Source of the DNA: Chara braunii
Taxonomy: Eukaryota; Streptophyta; Charophyceae; Charales; Characeae
Direction of reading: 5' to 3'
Length of the DNA: 24,745 bases
Assembly (NCBI GenBank): GCA_003427395.1
Contig: BFEA01000883.1
Span: 195,768-220,512 of the forward strand
Shown here: positions 7,456 through 15,479 of the stretch, in pieces
Layout of the letters: each line of letters starts with the position of its first letter
Numbering within the stretch: position 1 is the first letter of the stretch
The notes under the pieces: generated by a model
The model's database searches: none
What the model saw: only the letters and a program-made list of their open reading frames with translations
What the model was told of the DNA's origin: nothing
Translations under genes and position numbers: made by a program

Positions 7456-9360
7456 ATGGAGCCAGTGTCAGAGGCAGTGATTGGCATTGACCTTGGTACA
7501 TCGAACTGCTGTGTGGCCGTCTTTCACAATGGCATGGTGGAAGTCATTCCTAATGAGACTGGGTCTCGCACAACACCATCTTTTGTTGCTTTCACCGACT
7601 CGGAGCAGGAATGTCTGGTCGGGGAGGCTGCAAAGAGGTACGGTCAAAAGCATCCAGAGCAATGCATATATGAAGTCAAACGCCTGATGGGTAAAGCATT
7701 CCTGGATGCGGATGTGCAGATGGACTTCCGACGATGGCCATTCAAAGTAGTAGCAGGGCCATCAAGGGAGGCACTAATAGAAGTTCCGCGACTTCCTCAG
7801 AGCTATGGAAAGCATGGAAGGCACTTCAGGCCAGAGGAAATCTCTGCAATGCTGCTGAAGGAGATGAAGAAGATTGCAGAGGATTTCACCAATCACCCTA
7901 ATATAAGGGACGCAGTGATTACTGTTCCTGCCTATTTTAATGACAGTCAACGACAAGCAACAAAGGACGCGGGCGAGATGGCAGGCTTGAATGTGCTGCG
8001 ATTGATAAATGAGCCAACTTCTGCAGCTATGGCATATGTTCATCAAAGGGTGATAGGAACAAACTGTCAAGACAAGAGGATCCTAGTGTTCGACCTAGGG
8101 GGTGGAACATTTGATGTTTCCATTATCTCAGTGACATCGGGAACTGACCTAGTTTCCAGGTTTGTTGTGAATGGAGTGGCAGGAGATGGCCATCTAGGCG
8201 GTGCAGATTTTGATAGTAGAGTTGTCTGGTTCTTGGCCAATGAATTCAAGAAGGAAACTGGGCATGAGGTCCTCAACAACCAACGGAGTCTGCTGAAGTT
8301 GAAGCAGGCAGCCGAGGTAGCCAAGCATGGACTCTCCAGTGTGCTTTCGGTAGACGTAGATGTGGAGCGCGTTCATGGGGAGCATGATATTCAGATGGAG
8401 TTACCCCGGGCACAATTCGAATTACTGATTGAAGACCACATGACAAAGTGCTTGGCTGTGGTTCGAGAAGCCCTGGGTATAGCAAATGTTAGTGAAGCAG
8501 ACATTGCGCACGTCGTTCTTGTGGGTGGTTCCACACGGATTCCCCGTGTCAGAGACATGCTGGCACAATTCTTTGGGAGACAGCCTCTACTGTGTACGAA
8601 TGTGGACGAAGCTGTGGCCTATGGGGCGGCTCTAATGGCCGGACTTCTGGGAAGCAGGTGTGACGAGGCTCCAGCCATATCGGTTGAAGACGTTGCAACA
8701 CTGAGCATTGGAGTGAAATCGAACCTTGATCAGATGAACGTGATCATACCAAGGAACACTCTCCTTCCTGCCACAGGATCAGAGTGCTTTTCAACGTCCT
8801 TCGATTACCAGACAAGTTTGTCATTTCACTTGTACGAAGGCGAACGGGCATTGTGCAGCTACAACCGCTTCCTTGGTGTGTTTCAACTGCAGGGTATCCC
8901 TCCCATGAGAGCATCAGGTCAACCAGTTGTGCGGCTCATTCTGAACGTGGATGGAAATGGGATTCTCCATGCCAGAGCTGAGGCAACTGGACTCGTTGGA
9001 TTCATATCTGCTGAGTCTACTTTCAACGGGAGTCTTGATAAGGAGAAAGCTTCAATGATAGTTCAAGAGGCCCAGTCATCAAGACAAACGGATGATGCAA
9101 TCAGAGAGGCATTTTGTGAACGGCAGAGACTCCGGGACTTAGCCCTGCAAATGAGGGACGAGTTGCCTGTCATTATGCCACCAAGCAAGCGGGAATTGAT
9201 GACACAAAGAACTAACGAAGTGTTAACGTGGTTGAGTTACGAGCAACATTTGGCAAGAACGGAGGATTACAGAGGACTGTACGAAATGCTTATGACAGCC
9301 AGACATGCAGTTGCCGAGCCTCCTCAAGATTGCGCATGCTGCCCGTGCATTCGGATATGA
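7456..9360 (+). CDS. HSP70-family chaperone, divergent, intronless, Cys-rich C-terminus
   Basis: An ATP-driven protein-folding chaperone of the HSP70/DnaK superfamily, 634 residues against about 645-655 for typical plant cytosolic members. The ATPase domain comes first: phosphate-1 motif GIDLGTSN at residues 10-17, INEPTSAA around 184-191, phosphate-2 motif DLGGGTFDV at 213-221, and adenosine motif VGGSTRIPRV at 356-365. The linker DVATLSIGV is at 412-420, where common members have D-V-x-P-L-S-L-G. A beta substrate-binding domain (about 420-530, including GVFQLQGIPP) and a helical lid (about 530-620) follow. There is no transit or signal peptide, no KDEL and no terminal EEVD; the protein ends CACCPCIRI. 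Missing EEVD argues against standard TPR co-chaperone docking. The ATG is in good context (G at -3 and at +4) and aligns with the family N-terminus. The frame is uninterrupted, whereas many plant cytosolic HSP70 genes carry an intron early in the ATPase domain. An old retrocopy or a specialised paralogue are both possible. Confidence 0.95.
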   Translation: MEPVSEAVIGIDLGTSNCCVAVFHNGMVEVIPNETGSRTTPSFVAFTDSEQECLVGEAAKRYGQKHPEQCIYEVKRLMGKAFLDADVQMDFRRWPFKVVAGPSREALIEVPRLPQSYGKHGRHFRPEEISAMLLKEMKKIAEDFTNHPNIRDAVITVPAYFNDSQRQATKDAGEMAGLNVLRLINEPTSAAMAYVHQRVIGTNCQDKRILVFDLGGGTFDVSIISVTSGTDLVSRFVVNGVAGDGHLGGADFDSRVVWFLANEFKKETGHEVLNNQRSLLKLKQAAEVAKHGLSSVLSVDVDVERVHGEHDIQMELPRAQFELLIEDHMTKCLAVVREALGIANVSEADIAHVVLVGGSTRIPRVRDMLAQFFGRQPLLCTNVDEAVAYGAALMAGLLGSRCDEAPAISVEDVATLSIGVKSNLDQMNVIIPRNTLLPATGSECFSTSFDYQTSLSFHLYEGERALCSYNRFLGVFQLQGIPPMRASGQPVVRLILNVDGNGILHARAEATGLVGFISAESTFNGSLDKEKASMIVQEAQSSRQTDDAIREAFCERQRLRDLALQMRDELPVIMPPSKRELMTQRTNEVLTWLSYEQHLARTEDYRGLYEMLMTARHAVAEPPQDCACCPCIRI

Positions 9361-9683
9361 GATAACCTGTTTTCACTTCGGCTTTTCCTTCAATTCTGTG
9401 GTATTGTACCTTCTTATGCTCTTAATCTTGCCCATCTTCTCCTCCAGTGCCTTCTCACCCTTCTCATTTCCATTGTCGCCTGCTCCATTCCTTAATAGCC
9501 CCTCCATACTCCATTCCTTAATAGCCCCTCCATACTATGACCATCGGCCCCATCCAATACAGGCTTCTCTTCCTCTTTCAGCATTTGTGTCTACGACCGG
9601 GTTATTTCCTGGCTCAAGTTCAATATAGCTGTACATAGAATTATATTAAAGTAACATATAGAAGCTTTATATATATATGTATA

Positions 9684-9716
<33 letters not shown>

Positions 9717-9738
9717 CTATTTGTGACGATATATATAT
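9361..9738. other. HSP70 3' flank with a 26-bp tandem duplication and TA-rich tract
   Basis: CTCCATTCCTTAATAGCCCC plus TCCATA occurs twice in tandem at 9483-9508 and 9509-9534 without mismatches. ATTAAA near 9645 is a possible polyadenylation signal for the HSP70 transcript. A (TA)n-rich stretch with TG interruptions covers about 9669-9720. Confidence 0.7.
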
Positions 9739-10002
9739 GTCCTCTTCTCCCTCTCTGCCTACGGTTTACCGGGCAGTTCTATTTGACGATATATATGTAT
9801 ATATAATATTATATACAATATATGAGCCCTCGCAAGGCCCTCATCAGGCGGGTGCACAGACGTTCTGGGCTCACGCCCTCAGCAACCCTTGTGCCCTCCC
9901 TAAGTGAAGGCGGGCCTGCACATCCACGTATATATATGTTATATGCATAAATGATATCACACAACTGCCTGGTAAACCGTACCCAGAGAGGGAGAAGAGG
10001 AC
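9739..10002. mobile_element. MITE-like foldback element with 40-bp terminal inverted repeats
   Basis: The left repeat 9739-9778 begins GTCCTCTTCTCCCTCTCTG. The right repeat 9963-10002 is its reverse complement with three mismatches in 40. The 184-bp interior is TA-rich at both sides with a GC-richer centre and encodes nothing. The size and long inverted ends are as expected for a non-autonomous DNA element or foldback. No clear target-site duplication is visible next to the repeats, partly because the left flank is TA microsatellite. The superfamily is not identifiable. Confidence 0.7.
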
Positions 10003-10369
10003 AAGAAATGAGGGGCTGTGATAGACGGTTTCGACGGAGTTTCACCGACTTGTATATATAGAATCTATGAAGATTGGTGTGAATAGAATTATATGAGCTT
10101 GCAATGGACAGCACCCCTACAATATTCACCAGGCAAATCCTTTCTCCCGAGTAATCATTTTCACTTGGAGAAGTGACAGTTAGACAGATCCTACTGAGAG
10201 CTCCCAGATTATCGGGTACCGTGTCCCTTTTTTTTAAAAAAAATCTTTAAGAGAAGTTGATCGTGAAGACTCATTTTTTCCTATTGCATACGATTGCAGC
10301 AACCCTCGTCTTCAATGAGGTTGCCAGAGTTGGATGAAAAGGAGGTGATTTTGTTTTCTGACAGCCTGC
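10003..10369. other. Spacer, no gene seen
   Basis: No gene found. A T8-A8 switch (TTTTTTTTAAAAAAAA) sits near 10228-10243. Confidence 0.4.
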
Positions 10370-10747
10370 GGGGTTTGGAATGGACCGGAGCCCTAAATTA
10401 TAATAGGGTAGAGTCGGCTGGCCAGGACTTCATTCTTTGCTGTTATAACCTACTATGATACATAATCCTGGCTGGTTTAGGTGTTTATTTAAGGCAAACT
10501 TCAGGGCCTGAGGCTGCCATCCAGAAGAAAACAAGAAGGCAGGGGCTGGGGCTTGGAAAGTACTGGAGCTCCCCTCAATCGTAATAGGGTAGAGTCAGTT
10601 GGCCAGGGTTCTGTTCTTTGCTGTTATAAGTTTATAACTTTATAACCTACGATGATATATAATCTCTGGCTGTTTTAGATGTTCTATTTAAGGCAAACTT
10701 CAGGGCCTGAACTTTCTGTCCAGAAGAAAGCGGAAAGGTGGGGGCTG
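10370..10747. repeat. Diverged ~190-bp tandem duplication
   Basis: Copy 1 (about 10370-10547) and copy 2 (about 10548-10747) share, in order, AATAGGGTAGAGTC, TTGGCCAGG or its variant, TTCTTTGCTGTTATAA, ATTTAAGGCAAACTTCAGGG and CCAGAAGAAA. Copy 2 has an additional ~20-bp TTATAA-type expansion (GTTTATAACTTTATAACC). Divergence is moderate, so the duplication is old. It lies immediately upstream of the U6-like sequence. No coding function is seen. Confidence 0.88.
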
Positions 10748-10851
10748 TTAACTGAGGTTGGGTCTCCGTGTTCAATGTAAGGTGCTGGATAACCAGCCAC
10801 TGTGACTTGTACCAACTTAATGCTATTGACATTTTCTAAGCTGTCTTTTTT

Positions 10852-10953
10852 CCATCCTTCGAGACATCTGTTAAAATTGGAACTGTACAGAGAGGATTAG
10901 CATGGTCCCTGCACAGGGGTGATACTCATAAATCGAGAAATGGTCCGACTTTT
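10852..10953 (+). ncRNA. U6: U6 spliceosomal snRNA-like gene, probably a pseudogene
   Basis: The central 83 bases match conserved U6 with about 11 substitutions. Shared blocks include TTAAAATTGGAAC, the catalytic ACAGAGA box (10887-10893), GATTAGCATGG with the AGC triad (10899-10901), and AAATCGAGAAATGGTCC near the 3' end. U6 pairs with the 5' splice site and U2 and forms the spliceosome active site. A short T-run (TTTTA, 10950-10953) follows where Pol III would stop. Against function: the changes fall in the internal stem-loop, where the canonical TGCG/CGCA pairing becomes TGCA/CTCA, and the 5' hairpin has lost a base (CCTTCGAGAC for CCTTCGGGGAC). I also see neither the plant upstream element (RTCCCACATCG) nor a TATA box at about -25. 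Identity as U6-derived is sure; activity is doubtful. Confidence 0.9.
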
Positions 10954-10981
10954 ATATTTTATAAGGGGGGGGGAAGAGCTG

Positions 10982-12301
10982 TGTTACGATCCTGGCCAAT
11001 TTTGAAGTACAAATTCACGAGAAAGCACAATGTCGTCCAATTGCAAAGAGAAATGCATGAACTTGAGAGGAGAACGAGGAAAAGAAAAAAAAAAGAAGAA
11101 GAAAGAAAGAAGATGAAGAAATGTACAGCAGCAAAGACCAATGATAATTCCCCTTCTATTCGCCAACCAAACTCCTCCTCCTTTTTTGCTCCCCTCTTAT
11201 TCAAACGATAAATAAGAATAATAATAACGATGATGAATGGCAGAACCAGAATCAATGTCCGAATCCCTCTTCTACTGCAGGCACAACATGAGGTCCACCA
11301 TAGCCATGGCCGCCCTTCTCCTTCCTCTTCATGAAGGCCGAGGCTATGGCGGACTACTAGGGCCTTGCCCTGCCGTGCAAAAGGCAACACAAAGCAGCTA
11401 TGGCTGCTCCTACACAGGCCGCCATGCCTGAGTCTGCCTCAAAGCTTCTTGATGCCGCTCTACCCAACAGGGGTCTTCCAGATGCAGCGCCAACCAAGAC
11501 GATGAAGATGCTGTCCACCATAGCCAGGTAAGTACCCCTGGCACTCCCCTTTCCTACTCCCTTCTTCATCCTCCTCCTGCCCGAGCTCCTCCACCATAGC
11601 CAGGGTGGGGGGCTGGGCGCCCTTCTCACCCACACAGCGCTGCTCCTCCAGCGAGCCAGCAGCGTGACTCCAAACTTGCACACAGTAAATCACAAGGGGC
11701 ACTTCGCTCCTCCTGGAGATATAGCGGCCTACTTGCTTCTTGGGCAGTGACTTCCAGGCCGCGCGGCCTCCAAGCAACTGGTACCTCCTCCCTTTCAGAT
11801 GGAAACATCATTGCAGACTCTGATATCGCCCGTACGGGCCCTAGACTCAGACTACTTGGACTGGCACCCGCCTAGACCTAGCCTACAACTACTGGGCCTC
11901 TGAAAATGCCAACTTTTGTCTTCTTCTGCTCGGCCTCCAGTTCCCGACACTTCCACCGTTACTCAAGGTACCGGCCTACCTGCTACTTGAGTGTTTTTCC
12001 GCTGCTCCAAGGTTCGCAGGCCTATCCCCCCGCTACTTGAGTGTTTTCCTCGCCGCAACCCTCAATGTCACGGCCACAGGTAAGTACCGGCCCTTTGGGT
12101 CTCTCAAACGAACAAGTGCCCTTGTGGGTCACACACACGCTCAAGGCGGAAAGCATTCAGACAGGCACGCAGACCAGCAAGCACGCACACACACAGACTT
12201 AGAAAACTCAGCAACAAGCGGGAATCTCAGCAAGGCATACTTTCCGTTAGCAAAATTCAGAAATTAGCTGTGTCTCAGTCCGTACTTGGCAGGTCCTAAC
12301 A
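10982..12301 (-). repeat. 3' LTR of the chromovirus (1320 bp)
   Basis: On the + strand it runs from TGTTACGATCCTGG to GGTCCTAACA, with inverted ends TGTTA/TAACA. It aligns over its length with 20425-21671, at roughly 10% substitutions in the first 90 bases plus many small indels. A GC palindrome GGCCGCGCGGCC lies at 11757-11768 and is kept in the other full LTR. A phrase around CTACTTGAGTGTTTT is duplicated within this copy (about 11977 and 12030). Confidence 0.93.
11716..11725 (-). promoter_or_regulatory. Candidate LTR TATA box
   Basis: On the minus (sense) strand the sequence reads GCTATATCTC, inside a block conserved in all three LTR copies (B at 21121-21130, and the longer CTATATAT in copy C at 24077-24084). 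The position in mid-LTR suits a U3/R promoter. It is based on motif and conservation only. Confidence 0.35.
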
Positions 12302-13208
12302 GCTGGCTCTTTTCCCTGTAACTTTCTGCTGTCGCTCATTTCATTGACATTTGCTGCAGTCAGTGCAGTGGGATGACTGTATGGTCTTTTCCTGCAGCCC
12401 CTACGCTTTGCATTGGACTCCCCAATGCTTGCCTCATTTCGGGAGGGAAGACCTTCTTCATGGTGGGACCGGGAAGCGAGGGGAAGGAAAGGGAGGCAAG
12501 GGGAGAGGAGACAAAGGGAATGGAGTAGTGTGGCAACACAGTTGGGTGAGACAAACACCATGGAAGTGAAAGGAATCTAGATACAAGTACCACAGAACTT
12601 GAAGGAACATGGTGACAAGGTTATCATATAAGACAAGTTCGGTACCCCTTGCACAATGTTTTTTGCAACATAATAGAAACTAGAGACACGGAAGGTCTGC
12701 GTAGACAACACTATCTTCATTGAGGTTGAATCACTTATTTGTTTTGCTTAGACGATGGATCTCGTCTAGATGGTGCCCTGGTTCATTTGGGTTCTTGGTG
12801 TCTGGCAATGTCTGTTCATGAATTCAATACAAATCGATGGAGGGTGTATATACATGCTGAGGAGATGCAAGTGCCGCATGTATGTCTACTCATGTCTGTT
12901 TGGTTGTGTGATGTCTGCCCATGAAGACGAGCGGACGAAGAAAGAAGGCTTAGCCTGACGTTGAGACAAAGGAGCCTGCAAGTGTCACATGTACACCTAC
13001 CACTGCCAGCTGGCTGGGTACGTCTTTGTTCTATTTTTGGTTTTGGTTTCAGCAACCTGGGTTGCATGACGCATTTTGATAAGCAAGCAAACAGACAAAC
13101 AAATACATAAATGGTTATCCAAGAGTAACGAGTCCAATGGAAGCTCATTGAATGCAAATTGGTGTCAGGGCAACAGAAAAGCATATTGACGTTGAGGAGC
13201 GAGTGTGA
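12302..13208 (-). other. 3' internal region between chromodomain and 3' LTR
   Basis: About 0.9 kb with no pol homology recognised. A purine-rich run on the sense strand next to the LTR (ACAGGGAAAAGAG, at about 12308-12320) is a degenerate polypurine-tract candidate. A minus frame of 122 codons (12816-13184) has no motif. Two related phrases (GCAAGTGCCGCATGTATGTC near 12868 and GCAAGTGTCACATGTACACC near 12978) look like an old internal duplication. Confidence 0.45.
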
Positions 13209-13496
13209 TCAATTGTGCCATCTGGGAAATTTCAAAGTACTCAATTGTACCTGATATTGTCTGTTACGTCCCTTCCCCACGTGATTTTTAATTCTATCGA
13301 TCTCGTGACCGCCATTAATTGCACAAGGGATCATGTTCTCACGGTATTCAAAGGATTTAACATCTCGATATATAAGCAACTTTGATACATCAAAGATTGG
13401 GTACGTGCGCAGATGAGGAGGCACGGCAATTACGTATGAATGGCCGAACTTATCATCACTAATCACATCCAAGACTTCCCATGGACCATCCTTGCG
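13209..13496 (-). pseudogene. Integrase C-terminus and chromodomain of the chromovirus
   Basis: An open frame encoding the segment after the integrase core: GPWEVLDVISDDKFGHSYVI, then PPHLRTYPIFDVSKLL, the usual end of a plant gypsy integrase, and finally HEIDRIKNHVGKGRNRQYQV, which fits a chromodomain (the E-I-D-R-I start followed by the basic turn and the R-Q-Y-x-V strand). The normal W-x-x-x-x-x-x-T-W-E-P end is degraded: the frame stops after FPRWHN. A LINE fragment separates this part from the rest of the integrase. Chromodomains of this type bind modified histones and guide insertion; that is family knowledge. Confidence 0.8.
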
Positions 13497-13694
13497 ACCC
13501 TGGCCCCGGGCCTCGTGCATTGATGGATAGACTGCAGAGACCCAGTTTCCAGAAGGTGGGTTTTTCCATATTCCATCTCATCCTCTGTCAGTTTTGCTAT
13601 GTATTTCATGAGGGATGCTGAGCCCGGTTCTCAGCACGTGCTGTTCCCCACGAATAGGTCGGAGCCTTTCTTAAAAAAAAAAAAAAAAAAAAAA
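13497..13694 (+). mobile_element. LINE 3' end with poly(A), inserted into the integrase
   Basis: About 198 bp interrupts the integrase frame between LPPP (minus side, ~13700) and GPWEVL (13496). It ends in A22 at 13673-13694. The last ~75 bases match the LINE tail at 4541-4614, including the encoded ARFSARAVPHE-stop (TAG at about 13657). Upstream identity fades within about 30 bp; one base is missing relative to the first copy. It is strongly 5' truncated, as is normal for LINEs. No clear target-site duplication is seen. It is younger than the chromovirus it sits in. Confidence 0.65.
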
Positions 13695-14140
13695 GGGGGA
13701 GGGAGAGGTTTTTGTGATACCCCCTCTTCCTCTGAAAATTCCGACATTTTGACCCAGACATAACTTCGCACTTCAATTGTAGATGGTGTGCGCTTCTTAT
13801 TCACATGATGGATCATGGCGTGCTGTCGCTTGGTCATATTGCTGCAATGGCAACTTTGAGCAAGTGATCATACTTGGCTCTCAAGCCAGGCCTGCCCAGT
13901 GTCAGACCGGCTGGCGGTTCACTGAATGAGTAAGAGAGCGGATTACAGATCTGCCAACCATAATGCAGCCTGTTAGGTGTCATGCCGGTGGACGAATGAA
14001 TGGAATTGTTGTACAACCCGTTTACCGAATACAACTCTTCATCCCACGTTTCCTGATCCAGGATCATTAAGGCATGAAGAAGCTGAAACATAGGGCCTCG
14101 CTGCACTACTCTGGAAATGTGCAGTGAATCTTCGCTAGAA
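13695..14140 (-). pseudogene. Integrase core C-terminal half of the chromovirus
   Basis: Minus-strand frames at 13834-14140 and 13700-13837 (different frames) encode the typical region after the third catalytic residue: QETWDEELYSVNGLYNNSIH, then SSTGMTPNRLHYG, GLRAKYDHLLKVA, and after a frameshift MTKRQHAMIHHVNKKR and SYVWVKMSEFSEEEG. The segment that would carry the catalytic Glu (normally in a D-G-Q-T-E context) is replaced by unrelated residues next to the rearranged block at 14093-14537, so the catalytic triad is incomplete. Confidence 0.85.
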
Positions 14141-14206
14141 ACATGGCGAGATACGCCCCCATTATTTTTGTCTTTTGTGCATGTCGAGAGTAGTGCAGCG
14201 AGGCCC
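14093..14206. repeat. Perfect 20-bp inverted repeat within the integrase
   Basis: GGGCCTCGCTGCACTACTCT at 14093-14112 is repeated as its exact reverse complement at 14187-14206, with 74 bases between. A second pair (GTGAATCTTCG near 14124 and CGAAGGATTCAC near 14211) is arranged in the same order on both sides rather than nested. The pattern fits a duplicated and inverted segment better than one simple hairpin. Confidence 0.88.
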
Positions 14207-14537
14207 ATAGTCGAAGGATTCACTATGTTCGCTATGCGGAGTCGTTGCGGACGACTTCTCGATTGGAGTCATTGGACCCAGAGCACTAGCCGATAGAATA
14301 CGAAGTCTAGTGGCACGATTTCTCGAAGTAAGGCTTAGCCTTCGGCCCGTCTTTTCAAAGACGTTCATAACTCAACGAGCTAAAGGCTCCCACGGGCCGG
14401 CTTTTCTCGGGTTTCTTATCAGCTCCTCCAGGCTCTCCCACTTCGTGGCCTTCGCCTCGCCCAAACTGCTGGCTTCGGGATGTCGGTCAGACCTCATACT
14501 TAGTTTGAGGCCAGGGAGTTAGGCCGTGAAGTCCTTC
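14207..14537. other. Foreign or rearranged block inside the integrase
   Basis: It lies where the integrase should encode the stretch between the second and third catalytic acids. Neither strand shows integrase-like sequence here. The + strand has a 70-codon frame (14310-14522) and the minus strand a 68-codon frame; neither is recognised. An AGTCGT/ACGACT hairpin sits near 14241-14258. It may be an inserted small element or filler DNA from a repair event. Confidence 0.5.
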
Positions 14538-15139
14538 TAGTCAGCACTTACGAAGCGCGAGTCCTGATCACTCAAAGGGTTTTCGGGGTGGAATTCTTGG
14601 ATCACGAGTTCCGTTGGGGCATGAGGTGGCAAGGGAATCAAATTCAGAAACTTGGAAAAGCGGTCAACAACCACCATCACCTGTGAATACCCATTCTTAC
14701 TTGTTTTTCCCATGTTTATGAAGTCGATGGAGACAGACTCTCCGGGACCGTTAGGAATGGGAAGGGGTTAGAGCAGCCCCATAGGCCAGTCAAATTGTTG
14801 CAGAAGGTTTCATATGGTTTTTGCAATGCCGAAAGTGTCCACTCCGATTGTGAGTCGAATCCAAGAAATGTGTGTGGAGAGGCTCATAGTTGGGTACAAA
14901 CAAACAATCATTCTTTCCATAGCGTCGAAAAACCAGTCCTCATTCGTGAAAATCAAGCTAATTGTTGGGGTCAGCCCGCAACTGGTCAAGGATTGGACCA
15001 AGGTTTGGGTCCTTAGCAGTTTGCTCCACGAGCTTCTCTTTCAGTTTCTTCCGGAGGTCGTAGGAGTTCACAAGGCAAGTCATATACTCGTGGTGGAGAC
15101 AATGCATCAACAACTCGATTATAACAACCCTTTTTGTGT
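14538..15139 (-). pseudogene. Integrase N-terminal zinc region and catalytic core (first part)
   Basis: At 14538-14760 the minus frame encodes SIDFINMG and QVMVVVDRFSKFLNLIPLPP, then SDQDSRF. These carry the first two acids of the D,D(35)E integrase core (D in SIDF, D in SDQD). The frame ends at a TAG after VSAD. Upstream (about 14810-15010) there are pieces of the HHCC-type zinc region such as THNRSGHFRHCKNHM, split over frames with internal stops. Between that and RNase H, pieces like RVVDALSPPRVYDLP match the conserved A-D-A-L-S linker. Integrase joins the cDNA ends to host DNA; this copy cannot be functional. Confidence 0.85.
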
Positions 15140-15140
15140 T

Positions 15141-15479
15141 TTAACCAAAGTCAAAAATGTCAATCTCATGGAACCAACGAGTCAACATTGGGGACAAGGT
15201 AGTTTGCTCCTTAATCGATTTCAAGGTCTCATGATCTGAGAAGACCTTGAAACAGCGTCCCAAAAGATAGGGTATCCAGTGGTTCAGTGCCTCGCGCAGA
15301 CCGTAGAGCTCGCGCATGTAGGTGGAAGTAACTATCTTTTCGTTGGGCATGGGTTTATTGTAGTACCTGAGCGACCGCAAACCATCACCATCATCTCGTT
15401 GCAGCACTGGGTCAATCCCATACTGGCTCGCATCCGTAGTGACTAGAAATGTGAGTTGGGAGTCTGGAATGCGAAGCAC
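15141..15479 (-). pseudogene. RNase H domain of the chromovirus pol
   Basis: A 112-codon open piece with the three acidic landmarks of a gypsy RNase H: D in FLVTTDASQYGI, E in TYMRELYGLREALNHW and D in FKVFSDHETLKSI. It ends in WFHEIDIFDF, the usual lead into the spacer before integrase. The domain degrades the RNA strand after first-strand synthesis. It is separated from the RT part by frameshifts and stops, so pol is not continuous. Confidence 0.9.

Noticed and set aside
7468-8981. Minus-strand and shifted-frame open stretches inside the HSP70 gene
   Set aside because: They are shadows of a well-supported coding frame and have no motifs of their own.
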